Assembly: GCA_001899585.1 (NCBI GenBank)
Contig: MKWE01000046.1
Coordinates: forward strand, 1-45,068
Direction of reading: 5' to 3'
Length of the DNA: 45,068 nucleotides
Source: Rhodospirillales bacterium 70-18
Lineage (GTDB): Bacteria; Pseudomonadota; Alphaproteobacteria; Acetobacterales; Acetobacteraceae
Positions within the stretch are counted from its first letter, which is position 1; each line of letters starts with the position of its first letter. Of the stretch, positions 9,625 to 18,349 are shown in pieces. The translations under genes and the position numbers were made by a program. A model generated the notes under the pieces. That model saw nothing but the letters and a program-made list of their open reading frames with translations. It was not told where the DNA came from and did not search any database.

Positions 9625-11910
9625 TTACGGTATCGCCGCCTGGTGCGCCGCCAGGGTGGCGATATCGACGATCTGGCTCACCGAGGCATCCATCGGCACC
9701 AGCTGCACCGGATGGGAGAGCCCGATCAGCAGCGGCCCGATGGTGCCGCCCCCGCCCAGCCGGGGCGCCAGGCGCGAGGTGATATGGGCCGAGTGCAGCC
9801 CGGGCATCACCAGGATGTTCGCCGAGTCGGTCAGACGGCAGAACGGGTAGAGCGCGCGGAACGAGGGGTCGAGCGCCACGTCCGGGCTCATCTCGCCGTC
9901 GTATTCGAAATCCACGCCGCGCTTGTCCAGGATGGCCACCGCGTCCCGCATCACCGCGCCGGCGGCGTGCATCTGGTTGCCGAAGGTGGAATGCGACAGC
10001 AGCGCCACCCGCGGTTCATGGCCCAGGCGGCGGGCGGCGGCGGCAGCGCCGATGGCGATGTCGGCCAGCTGCTGCGCGTCCGGGCGGAAATGCATCAGCG
10101 TGTCGGCGATGAAGATGGTCCGCCCGCGCTCGCCCAGCATCAGCGTCAGCCCGAAGCTGACGGCGCCGGGCGCCGCGTCGATGACGTGGCCGATATCCGC
10201 CAGGCACACCGCGACCGAGCGGGTGAGGCCGGTCACCATCGCGTCGGCGTCGCCGGTGGCCACCATGCAGGCGGCGAACACGTTGCGGTCCTGGTTGACC
10301 ATGCGCTGGCAGTCGCGCGCCAGGAAGCCTTTGCGCTGCAGCCGGTTGAACAGGAAATTGGCGTATTTCTGGTTGGCCTGCGACAGCCGGGCGTTATGGA
10401 TCTCGATGCCCTCGGTCTGGCCCAGGCCGAGGGCCGCCATGGTCGCGCAGACCCGGTCCTCGCGCCCGATCAGCACCGGGGTGCCATAGCCGGCGTTGCG
10501 GAAGGCGACGGCGGCGCGCACCACCTTCTCCTCCTCGCCCTCGGCGAACACCACCCGGCGCGGGTCGGCGCGCACGCTCTCGGAAATGCCGTCCAGCGCG
10601 TTGGCTGTGGGGTCCAGCCGGCCGGACAGCTCGCGGGCGTAGCGGCGCAGGTCGGCCAGCGGCTTGCGGGCGACACCGCTGTCCATCGCCGCCTTGGCCA
10701 CGGCCGGCGGCAGGCGGCTGATCAGGCGCGGGTCGAAGGCGTTGGGGATGATGTATTCCGGGCCGAATTGCAGCCGCTTGCCGCCGCCGGCCGCGTTCAC
10801 CTCGTCCGGCACGTCCTCGCGCGCCAGCTGCGCCAGCGCCTCGGCGGCGGCGATTTTCATCGCCTCGTTGATGGTGCTGGCGCGCACGTCCAGCGCACCG
10901 CGGAAGATATAGGGGAAGCCCAACACGTTGTTGACCTGGTTGGGGTAGTCGCTGCGCCCGGTGGCGATGATGGCGTGCGGGCTGGCGGCGCGCGCCTCCT
11001 CGGGCGTGATCTCGGGATCGGGGTTGGCCATGGCGAAGATGATCGGCTTGTCGGCCATGGCGCGCACCATCTCCTGGGTCAGCGCGCCCTTCACCGACAG
11101 GCCGAAGAACACGTCCGCCCCCTCGATCGCCTGCAGCAGGGTGCGGGCCTTGGTGGTGGAGGCGTGGGCCGATTTCCACTGGTTCATGCCCTCGGTGCGG
11201 CCCTGGAAGACCACGCCCTTGGTGTCGGCCAGGATGATGTGTTCCGGGCGCATGCCCATCGCCTTCAGCAGCTCCACGCAGGCGATGGCGGCCGAGCCGG
11301 CGCCGTTGACCACCAGTTTGGTGTCGCGCAGCGTCCGCCCGGTCAGGTGGCAGGCGTTGATCAGCCCGGCGGCGGCGACGATGGCGGTGCCGTGCTGGTC
11401 GTCATGGAACACCGGGATGTCCATCAGCTCGCGCAGCCGCTGCTCGATCACGAAGCACTCGGGCGCCTTGATGTCCTCCAGGTTGATGCCGCCGAAGCTG
11501 GGGCCGAGGTAGCGCACGGCGTTCACCAGCTGGTCCACGTCCTCGGTGTCGATGCACAGGTCGATGCCGTCGACATCGGCGAAGCGCTTGAACAGCGCCA
11601 CCTTGCCCTCCATCACCGGCTTGCCGGCCAGCGCGCCCAGGTTGCCCAGCCCCAGCACGGCGGTGCCGTTGCTGACCACGGCCACCATGTTGCCCTTGCT
11701 GGTGTAGTCGTAGGCCAGCGAGGGGTCGCGGGCGATGTGCAGGCAGGGCTCGGCGACGCCGGGCGAATAGGCCAGCGACAGGTCGCGCGCGGTGGTCAGC
11801 GGCTTGGTCAGGCGGGTCGCCAGCTTGCCGGCCGGGGCGGCCGCGTGCATCGCCAGCGCCTCTTCGCCCGAAATGCGGGCGGTTCGCGGATCGTGGCTGC
11901 CGTCGGCCAT
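9625..11910 (-). CDS. maeB: NADP-dependent malic enzyme with phosphotransacetylase-like C-terminal domain
   Basis: This 761-residue hybrid protein oxidatively decarboxylates malate to pyruvate with NADPH formation. The malic-enzyme half (about residues 1-430) has [11 protein letters not shown], the active-site region FHDDQHGTA, the Rossmann motif [13 protein letters not shown] and [15 protein letters not shown]. The last ~330 residues resemble phosphate acetyltransferase ([17 protein letters not shown]), a domain that in this family is usually regulatory and responds to acetyl-CoA rather than being catalytic. Start: ATG at 11910 with GGGGGAA just upstream; longer in-frame extension is unsupported. 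It converges on aceA, and pyruvate production from malate complements the glyoxylate shunt during growth on C2 compounds. Confidence 0.96.
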   Translation of the reverse strand: MADGSHDPRTARISGEEALAMHAAAPAGKLATRLTKPLTTARDLSLAYSPGVAEPCLHIARDPSLAYDYTSKGNMVAVVSNGTAVLGLGNLGALAGKPVMEGKVALFKRFADVDGIDLCIDTEDVDQLVNAVRYLGPSFGGINLEDIKAPECFVIEQRLRELMDIPVFHDDQHGTAIVAAAGLINACHLTGRTLRDTKLVVNGAGSAAIACVELLKAMGMRPEHIILADTKGVVFQGRTEGMNQWKSAHASTTKARTLLQAIEGADVFFGLSVKGALTQEMVRAMADKPIIFAMANPDPEITPEEARAASPHAIIATGRSDYPNQVNNVLGFPYIFRGALDVRASTINEAMKIAAAEALAQLAREDVPDEVNAAGGGKRLQFGPEYIIPNAFDPRLISRLPPAVAKAAMDSGVARKPLADLRRYARELSGRLDPTANALDGISESVRADPRRVVFAEGEEEKVVRAAVAFRNAGYGTPVLIGREDRVCATMAALGLGQTEGIEIHNARLSQANQKYANFLFNRLQRKGFLARDCQRMVNQDRNVFAACMVATGDADAMVTGLTRSVAVCLADIGHVIDAAPGAVSFGLTLMLGERGRTIFIADTLMHFRPDAQQLADIAIGAAAAARRLGHEPRVALLSHSTFGNQMHAAGAVMRDAVAILDKRGVDFEYDGEMSPDVALDPSFRALYPFCRLTDSANILVMPGLHSAHITSRLAPRLGGGGTIGPLLIGLSHPVQLVPMDASVSQIVDIATLAAHQAAIP

Positions 11911-12011
11911 TGGATATTCCCCCAAATCTGAGTGCGTCGTTGCGCCATCATGGACGCACAACGCCGGCCGGGGGAAGCCACCCGCTTCGCAGATGCGGCG
12001 GGGTTCGCTAG

Positions 12012-14663
12012 ATGAATGTTATGACCCATAAGCATCCGCTCCCCGGGCCGCCCACCGCCGAGGGCGCCACCCCGGCGATGGCACAGTGGTTCGCCGCCAA
12101 GGCCGCGCACCCGGACGCGCTGCTGTTCTTCCGCATGGGCGATTTCTACGAGATGTTCTTCGGCGACGCCGAACAGGCAGCCGCCGCGCTGGACATCCAG
12201 CTGACCAGCCGGGGCGAGCATGCCGGCCAGCCGATCCGCATGTGCGGCGTGCCGGTGCATGCCGCCGAGGCTTACCTGTCCCGCCTGATCCGCCGCGGCT
12301 TCCGCGTGGCGGTGGCCGAGCAGATGGAGGACCCGAAGGCGCGCACCGGCAAGGCGCCGATCAGGCGGGAGGTGGTGCGCCTCATCACCCCCGGCACGCT
12401 GACAGAGGACGCGCTGCTGGATGCCAGCCGCCCCAATCTGCTGCTGGCGCTGGCGGCCGATGGCGGGCGCATCGGCGCCGCCTGGCTGGATGTCTCCACC
12501 GGGCTGTTCGAGACGCAATCCGCCGCCGCCGCCGCCCTGCCGGCGCTGCTGGGGCGGCTGGATCCGGCCGAGATACTCGCCCCCGCGGCCATTCCGCTGG
12601 CCGATTGGGAGGCGCGGCGCGCGCCTGAGCCGCCGCCGGTGCAATCCGGCCAGGCCCGCGCCCGGCTGGCCGAGGCGTTCGGGGCGGCCAGCCTGGATGC
12701 CTTCGGCAGCTTCAGCGATGCCGAGGCCGAGGCCGCCTGGCAGGCGCTGGACTATGTGCGCGCCAGCGGCGCCGGCAAGCTGCCGCGCCTGCAACACCCG
12801 CTGCCGGTGGGCGAGGCGGGGCGGCTGGAGCTGGACGGCGCCACCCGCGCCAGCCTGGAGATCACCCGCGCCCGCGACGGCGGCACCGCCTTCACCCTGC
12901 TGGCCGCCGTGCAGCGCACCACCACCGCCGCCGGCGCGCGGCTGCTGGCCGAATTCCTGGCCGCCCCGCTCACCGAGATCCCGGCCATCGCCGCCCGCCA
13001 GGACGGCTGGTCCTGGCTGCTGGCCAACCCGCAGGCGGCTACCGCCCTGCGCGCGGCGCTGCGCGGGGCGCCGGACATGGCGCGCGCCCTGGCCCGGCTG
13101 TCGCTGGGGCGCGGCGGCCCGCGCGACCTCGCCGGCCTGCGCGACGGGCTGGCAGCCGCCGACGCCGCGCGGGCCATCCTGGCCGGCCCTCTGCCCCGCT
13201 TCCTGGCCGACGCGGCGGAGGCGCTGGCGGTGGAGGCCGCGCTGGCCGCGCAACTCGCCGCCGCCCTGGCCGACCCCGCACCGCTGCGCCTGGACGACGG
13301 CGCCATCGCCCCTGGTTTCGACGCCGAGCTGGACGCCGAGCGCACGCTGCGCGACGACAGCCGGCGGGTGATCGCCGGGCTGCAACTGGACTACGCGCAG
13401 CGCTACGGCGTCGCCAGCCTGAAGATCCGCCACCACGCCCAGCTCGGCTATATCATCGAGGCGCCGGCCGCCGCGGTGGAGAAGCTGCGCGACCACCCCG
13501 ACCTCACGCTGCGCCAGGGCATGGCCAACGGCGCCCGCTTCACCTGCGCCGAGCTGTCCGAGCTGGACCGGCGCATCAGCGAGGCCGCCGAGCGCGCCGC
13601 CGCCCGCGAGCGCCTGGTGTTCGCCCATCTCGTCGCCGCCACGCTGCGCCACGCCGATGCGCTGGCCGCCTGTGCGGCGGCCCTGGCCCGGCTGGACGTG
13701 GCGCAGTCCTGTGCGCGGCTGGCCGAATCCGGCACCTGGTGCCGACCGGAACTGGCCGACGACGAGAGCTTCCGCCTAGTCGCCGCCCGCCACCCGGTGG
13801 TGGAGGCGGCCCTGGCCGGCAGCGCCGCCTTCGTGCCGAACGACTGCGACCTGTCCGGCGACCGCCGCGTGCTGCTGCTGACCGGCCCGAACATGGCCGG
13901 CAAGTCCACCTATCTGCGGCAGAACGCGCTGGCGGTGATCCTGGCCCAGGCCGGGCTGCCGGTGCCGGCCGCCGCCGCGCGGATCGGCGTGGTGGACCGG
14001 CTGTTCAGCCGCGTGGGCGCGGCCGACGACCTCGCGCGCGGGCGCAGCACCTTCATGGTGGAAATGACCGAGACCGCCGCCATCCTGCATCAGGCCGGCC
14101 CGCGCAGCCTGGTGGTGGTGGACGAGATCGGCCGCGGCACCGCGACGCTGGACGGGCTGGCGATCGCCTGGGCGGTGCTGGAGGCGCTGCACAACACGGT
14201 GCGCTGCCGCACCATCTTCGCCACCCATTTCCATGAGCTGGCGCAACTGACAGCAGAGCTCCCCCGCCTGTCGCCGCACACCATGCGGGTGAAGGAATGG
14301 AAGCAGGACGTTGTATTCCTGCACGAAGTGGCCGAAGGGGCGGGGGGGCGAAGCTGGGGCGTGCATGTGGCGCGGCTGGCCGGCGTGCCCGCCCCGGTGG
14401 TGCGCCGCGCCGGCGCGCTGTTGGCGGCGCTGGAGAGCCGCGCCGGCCGGCTGACCGAGGCCGCCGCCCTGCCGCTGTTCGCCGCCGCCGCGCCGCCCCC
14501 CGCCGAACCACCCCGGGCGGAGGTGCCCGCGGCGTTGGCGCCGGGGGCCGATCTGCTGGCCGCGGTGGCCGCGCTGGACCCCGATGCCCTGACGCCGCGC
14601 GACGCATTGGCCGCCATCTACAAATTGCGCGCATTGCTCCCTGTTGCGACGGGCGGCGAGTAG
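12012..14663 (+). CDS. mutS: DNA mismatch repair protein MutS
   Basis: This 883-residue protein recognises mismatches and recruits MutL. The mismatch-reading Phe-X-Glu motif lies in GDFYEMF near the N-terminus; core and clamp domains follow. The ATPase domain has Walker A TGPNMAGKSTYLRQN, the region GRGRSTFMVEMTETA, Walker B LVVVDEIGRGT, and the DGLAIAWAV and ATHFHEL segments. Length is as usual. Two starts nine bases apart (12012, 12021) are equivalent; neither has a strong ribosome site. It is divergent from maeB across 101 bp, which contains GTGCGT/ACGCAC separated by 16 bases, a possible but weak operator. glnD follows 14 bases later, so they are probably co-transcribed. Confidence 0.97.
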   Translation: MNVMTHKHPLPGPPTAEGATPAMAQWFAAKAAHPDALLFFRMGDFYEMFFGDAEQAAAALDIQLTSRGEHAGQPIRMCGVPVHAAEAYLSRLIRRGFRVAVAEQMEDPKARTGKAPIRREVVRLITPGTLTEDALLDASRPNLLLALAADGGRIGAAWLDVSTGLFETQSAAAAALPALLGRLDPAEILAPAAIPLADWEARRAPEPPPVQSGQARARLAEAFGAASLDAFGSFSDAEAEAAWQALDYVRASGAGKLPRLQHPLPVGEAGRLELDGATRASLEITRARDGGTAFTLLAAVQRTTTAAGARLLAEFLAAPLTEIPAIAARQDGWSWLLANPQAATALRAALRGAPDMARALARLSLGRGGPRDLAGLRDGLAAADAARAILAGPLPRFLADAAEALAVEAALAAQLAAALADPAPLRLDDGAIAPGFDAELDAERTLRDDSRRVIAGLQLDYAQRYGVASLKIRHHAQLGYIIEAPAAAVEKLRDHPDLTLRQGMANGARFTCAELSELDRRISEAAERAAARERLVFAHLVAATLRHADALAACAAALARLDVAQSCARLAESGTWCRPELADDESFRLVAARHPVVEAALAGSAAFVPNDCDLSGDRRVLLLTGPNMAGKSTYLRQNALAVILAQAGLPVPAAAARIGVVDRLFSRVGAADDLARGRSTFMVEMTETAAILHQAGPRSLVVVDEIGRGTATLDGLAIAWAVLEALHNTVRCRTIFATHFHELAQLTAELPRLSPHTMRVKEWKQDVVFLHEVAEGAGGRSWGVHVARLAGVPAPVVRRAGALLAALESRAGRLTEAAALPLFAAAAPPPAEPPRAEVPAALAPGADLLAAVAALDPDALTPRDALAAIYKLRALLPVATGGE

Positions 14664-14677
14664 ATAACATCACAAGA

Positions 14678-17521
14678 ATGCTCCCTCCCGCACCCCTGCC
14701 CGAATCGCCCCAGGATGTCGCCGCGCTGCTGCGCCAGTCGCTGGCCGCGGCGAGCGAGGCGGTGGCCGGCCCGCTGCCGCGCGATGCGGCGCTGGGGGTG
14801 TTCCGCCGCCACCTCGCCCGCATCCAGACGCATGTGCGCGACACGTTCGAACTGGGCAACCTGCCCGGGCTGAAGGCGGCGCGGATGCTGGCGGGGCTGA
14901 CCGACGGGCTGATCGCCGAATTGTTCGACCATGCCGTGGCCAGTGTCGGCGGCACCGCCGGCGGCGGGTTGTGGGGGCTTGGCCGCTCCGGCCGGCTGGC
15001 GATCGCCGCCACCGGCGGCTATGGCCGCGGCGTGCTGGCGCCGTTCAGCGATATCGACCTGTTGTTCCTCACCGATGGCCGCCCGACCGCGCAGGTGCAG
15101 CGCGTGGTCGAGTTCATGCTGTATTTCCTGTGGGATCTCGGCCTGAAGGTCGGCCACGCCACCCGCTCCAAGGCCGACTGCCTGACCGAGGCGCGCGGCG
15201 ACCACACCGTGCGCACCTCGCTGCTGGACGCCCGGCGGGTGACCGGGGACGCCGCGCTGTTCATCGATTTCGCCGCCACCTTCCGCACCGCCTGCACCGA
15301 GGCGGGGGCCGCCGGCTACATCGCCGCCAAGCAGGCCGAGCGCGCCGCCCGCCACCGCCGCTACGGCGACAGCGCCTTCGTGGTGGAGCCGAACATCAAG
15401 GAAGGGCGCGGCGGCCTGCGCGACCTGCAGACGCTGTACTGGATCGCCCGCTATATCTTCGGCACCACCAGCATGGCCGAACTGGCCGACCCGGCCGGGC
15501 CGGCCGGCGGCATCATCACGCCGTCCGAGGCGCGGCTGGCCTTGCGCTCATGGAATTTCCTCTGGGCGCTGCGTTTCCACCTGCATTACGTCGCCGGCCG
15601 CGCCGAGGAACGCCTGACCTTCGACCTGCAGCCGGTGGTCGGCGCCCGCATGGGCTACACCCGCCGCTCCCGCCAGGACGGGGTGGAGCGCTTCATGCGC
15701 CATTATTTCCTGACCGCGCGCGAGGTGATCCGCCTGACCCGGGTGCTGGAGCCGGCTCTGGTGCGCGCCGCCCTCGGACCGCCGGCCACCGCCGGCCGCG
15801 CCGAACCGGCGGTGGCCGCCGCCGGCTTCATGCTGGCCGATGGGCAGTTGCTGCCGGTCAAGGGGCGGGAGTTCCACCAGGAGCCCATCCAGATGCTGCG
15901 CATCCTGCAGGTGGCGCGCGACCGCGACCTCAAGCTGCATCCGCTGGCCGTCCGCGGCATGATCCGCAACGAGCGCCGCGCCCAGGACCTGCGCGACAAC
16001 CCCGAGGCGGCGGCCCTGTTCCTCGACCTGCTCTGCGGCCGCGACGCCGCGCATAACCGCGCCGACGGGGCGCGCTGGCTGGCCATCCTGAACGAGACCG
16101 GCCTGCTCGGCCGCTTCCTGCCCGACTGGGCGCGGGTGGTGGGCCAGATGCAGTTCGATACCTATCACGTGTTCACCGTGGACGAGCACACCATCGAGGC
16201 GGTGCGCGTGCTCAACACGCTGGAGCGCGGCGAACTGGCCGAGATCGCGCCGGTCGCCTCGGGCCTGGTAGACCACCTGCAATCGCGCCGGGCGCTGTAT
16301 GTGGCGATGCTGCTGCACGACATCGCCAAGGGCCGCGGCGGCGACCATTCCGAACTGGGCGCCGAGGTGGCGCAGGTGGTCGGCCCGACGCTGGGCCTGT
16401 CCGCCGAGGAGACCGAGATGGTCTCATGGCTGGTGCTGCACCATCTGCTGCTCAGCCAGACCGCCTTCAAGCGCGATATCGACGATCCCAAGACCATCCT
16501 CGACCTGGTCGAGACCATCCAGTCGCCCGAGCGGCTGCGCCTGCTGCTGGTGCTGACGGTGGCCGACATGCGCGCCGTCTCGCCCAAGGTGTGGAACGGC
16601 TGGAAGGCCACGCTGCTGCGTGACCTGTATGCCCGCGTGGGCGAGGTGCTGGCCGGCGGCCTGTCCACCACCGAGCGCGACGTGCGCGTCTCGCGCGCCC
16701 GCCAGGCCGCCGCCCTGCTGCTGCCGGGCTGGTCGGCCGACGACCTGGAGAAATACCTAGCCCTCGGCTACCCCGGCTACTGGCTCTCCTTCGACCCGGA
16801 AAGCCACGCCCGCCACGCCCGGCTGATCCGCCAGGCCGAGCAGCGCGGCGCCCCGCTCACCGTGGAAACCCAGCCGCTGCCAGACCGGGCGGTGACCGAG
16901 GTGACCGTCTACGCCGCCGACCATGCCGGGCTGTTCAGCCGCATCGCCGGCGCGCTCGCCGTCGCCGGGGCCTCGATCGTCGATGCCCGCATCCATACGC
17001 TGACCAACGGCATGGCGCTGGACACGTTCTGGATCCAGGACGCCGCGCGCAACGTGATCGACGCGCCGGCCAAGCTGGCGCGGCTGTCGGTGCTGATCGA
17101 ACAGTCGCTGTCCGGCCGGCTGCGCCTGTCCACCGAAATCCGCAAGATGTCGCAGACCCTGCTTGGCGCCCGGCTGCGCGCCATGCACGTGCCGCCGCGC
17201 GTGGTGATCGACAACCATGCCTCCAACACCCACACCGTGCTGGAGGTGAACGGCCGCGACCGGCCGGGCCTGCTGCACGACGTGACCGCGGCGATCAGCG
17301 ACCAGGGGCTGCAGATCGCGTCCGCGCACGTCACCACCTATGGCCAGCGCGCTGTGGACGTGTTCTATGTCAAGGATGTGTTCGGCCTGAAGGTTGAAAA
17401 CGAGCGGCGGCTCGCCCAGTTGCGCGATGCGCTGCTGGACGCGCTGGGCAGCCCCGATGACGGCCGAACCGCCGCCGTCCCGCTGCCCGCCAAGCGTGGA
17501 CGCGCGGCGGACGCGGCCTGA
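14678..17521 (+). CDS. glnD: bifunctional [protein-PII] uridylyltransferase / uridylyl-removing enzyme
   Basis: GlnD (947 aa) senses glutamine and adds or removes UMP on PII proteins, setting nitrogen assimilation. The nucleotidyltransferase motif GGYGRGVLAPFSDIDLLFL lies at residues ~113-131, with both metal-binding Asp present. The HD phosphohydrolase motif HDIAKGRGGDHSE is near residue 550, and two ACT domains close the protein (VYAADHAGLFSRI ~740; NGRDRPGLLHDV ~855). Domain order and length are complete. The ATG at 14678 begins MLPPAPLPES; the longer in-frame extension lies inside mutS and is a shadow. No clear ribosome site precedes it, so translation may be coupled to mutS, whose stop is 14 bases away. 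mutS-glnD adjacency is not functionally obvious. Confidence 0.96.
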   Translation: MLPPAPLPESPQDVAALLRQSLAAASEAVAGPLPRDAALGVFRRHLARIQTHVRDTFELGNLPGLKAARMLAGLTDGLIAELFDHAVASVGGTAGGGLWGLGRSGRLAIAATGGYGRGVLAPFSDIDLLFLTDGRPTAQVQRVVEFMLYFLWDLGLKVGHATRSKADCLTEARGDHTVRTSLLDARRVTGDAALFIDFAATFRTACTEAGAAGYIAAKQAERAARHRRYGDSAFVVEPNIKEGRGGLRDLQTLYWIARYIFGTTSMAELADPAGPAGGIITPSEARLALRSWNFLWALRFHLHYVAGRAEERLTFDLQPVVGARMGYTRRSRQDGVERFMRHYFLTAREVIRLTRVLEPALVRAALGPPATAGRAEPAVAAAGFMLADGQLLPVKGREFHQEPIQMLRILQVARDRDLKLHPLAVRGMIRNERRAQDLRDNPEAAALFLDLLCGRDAAHNRADGARWLAILNETGLLGRFLPDWARVVGQMQFDTYHVFTVDEHTIEAVRVLNTLERGELAEIAPVASGLVDHLQSRRALYVAMLLHDIAKGRGGDHSELGAEVAQVVGPTLGLSAEETEMVSWLVLHHLLLSQTAFKRDIDDPKTILDLVETIQSPERLRLLLVLTVADMRAVSPKVWNGWKATLLRDLYARVGEVLAGGLSTTERDVRVSRARQAAALLLPGWSADDLEKYLALGYPGYWLSFDPESHARHARLIRQAEQRGAPLTVETQPLPDRAVTEVTVYAADHAGLFSRIAGALAVAGASIVDARIHTLTNGMALDTFWIQDAARNVIDAPAKLARLSVLIEQSLSGRLRLSTEIRKMSQTLLGARLRAMHVPPRVVIDNHASNTHTVLEVNGRDRPGLLHDVTAAISDQGLQIASAHVTTYGQRAVDVFYVKDVFGLKVENERRLAQLRDALLDALGSPDDGRTAAVPLPAKRGRAADAA

Positions 17522-17568
17522 CCCGACCCCCTGGCGCCGGCCCATTCGCGGAGGCTTTCGCAACGCCC

Positions 17569-18150
17569 ATGCCGACCCCAGCCCCATCCCGGCCCAACCG
17601 CCCGCCCCGCGGCGCCGTCGGCGCGTGGGCCGGGGCCGTCGCCATGGTGCTGGCCTGCCTGATGGCGCCGGCGCACGCCCAGCCGGTCGCCCCGTCGGCT
17701 CCCGGCGACCTGATCGGCGCGGACACCAGGCTGGTGAAGATCATCCAGCTCGGCCCGGCCGAGCAGCCGATGGGCGACCCGGTGGAAGTCGCCTGCCCGG
17801 CCAGCGGCTGCCAGGCGCTGCTGCCGCTCACGGTCGACTCGCTGCCGGAGCGCTTCCTGCTCTCCATCCAGTTCGTCAGCGCGGGAACCTATGTGACGCT
17901 GCAGCCGCGCTCCATCGGCACCGCCGAGATCCTGGATTTCGAGAAGGGCCGCAAGGGCGCGATCTTCCTGCCGGCGCAGGGGCGCAGCCGCCAGCAGGTG
18001 ACGCTGAACTTCATCATCGTGCGTGATGCCTCGGTGCGGGCGCTGGAGGGGCACACGAATGGCCAGACCCTGGCCAGCGGCAACGTCTTCAACCGCAAGC
18101 GCCAGCCGGATGTGGTGCTGCGGCTGGAACTGGCACCGCCCGGCGGCTGA
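17569..18150 (+). CDS. secreted protein of unknown function
   Basis: I do not recognise this family. It is 193 residues with a clear Sec signal: an Arg-containing start, the hydrophobic stretch WAGAVAMVLACLMAP, and a probable cleavage after AHA (near residue 37). The mature part is soluble and rich in beta-prone segments (FLLSIQFVSAGTYVTLQP, VTLNFIIVRDASV), suggesting a small beta-sandwich in the periplasm. One cysteine pair (ACPASGC) could form a disulfide. It follows glnD by 47 bases on the same strand and may share its transcript; nothing else ties the two together. Confidence 0.7.
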   Translation: MPTPAPSRPNRPPRGAVGAWAGAVAMVLACLMAPAHAQPVAPSAPGDLIGADTRLVKIIQLGPAEQPMGDPVEVACPASGCQALLPLTVDSLPERFLLSIQFVSAGTYVTLQPRSIGTAEILDFEKGRKGAIFLPAQGRSRQQVTLNFIIVRDASVRALEGHTNGQTLASGNVFNRKRQPDVVLRLELAPPGG

Positions 18151-18180
18151 CGCGGCCGGCGGGCTGGCTGGTTGAGGGAA

Positions 18181-18304
18181 GCAAGCAACGCTGGCCTCCG
18201 CCCAGACCCGCCCAACGCTGGGCTCCGCCCAGACCCGCCCATGTCTTGAGGTCCAGGGGCTCGGCCCCTGGTGGGGTGCGGGGCAAAGCCCCGCTGCTTG
18301 CCTT
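18181..18304. repeat. two opposed copies of the GCAAGCA hairpin repeat
   Basis: The region between convergent genes opens with GCAAGCA and a 27-nt unit repeated in tandem with one mismatch (18187-18213, 18214-18240). Each unit contains a CTGGGC-TCC-GCCCAG-type hairpin. Then come two perfect hairpins, CCAGGGGC-TCG-GCCCCTGG (18253-18271) and GCGGGGC-AAA-GCCCCGC (18278-18294), ending in TGCTTGC. The left and right halves are thus related modules in opposite orientation. A likely role is bidirectional termination; the rest of the gap holds nothing I can identify. Confidence 0.7.
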
Positions 18305-18349
18305 GCCCCACTGCTTACCTTGATGACTTAGCCGGTCACGCGGTTGGCA

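Noticed and set aside
11911..12011. Palindromic operator GTGCGT/ACGCAC between maeB and mutS
   Set aside because: Arms of six bases with 16-base spacing can arise by chance in such GC-rich DNA; not listed as a feature.
18187..18240. Possible CRISPR array from the 27-nt direct repeat
   Set aside because: Only two directly abutting units, no spacers and no cas genes; it belongs to the hairpin repeat family.
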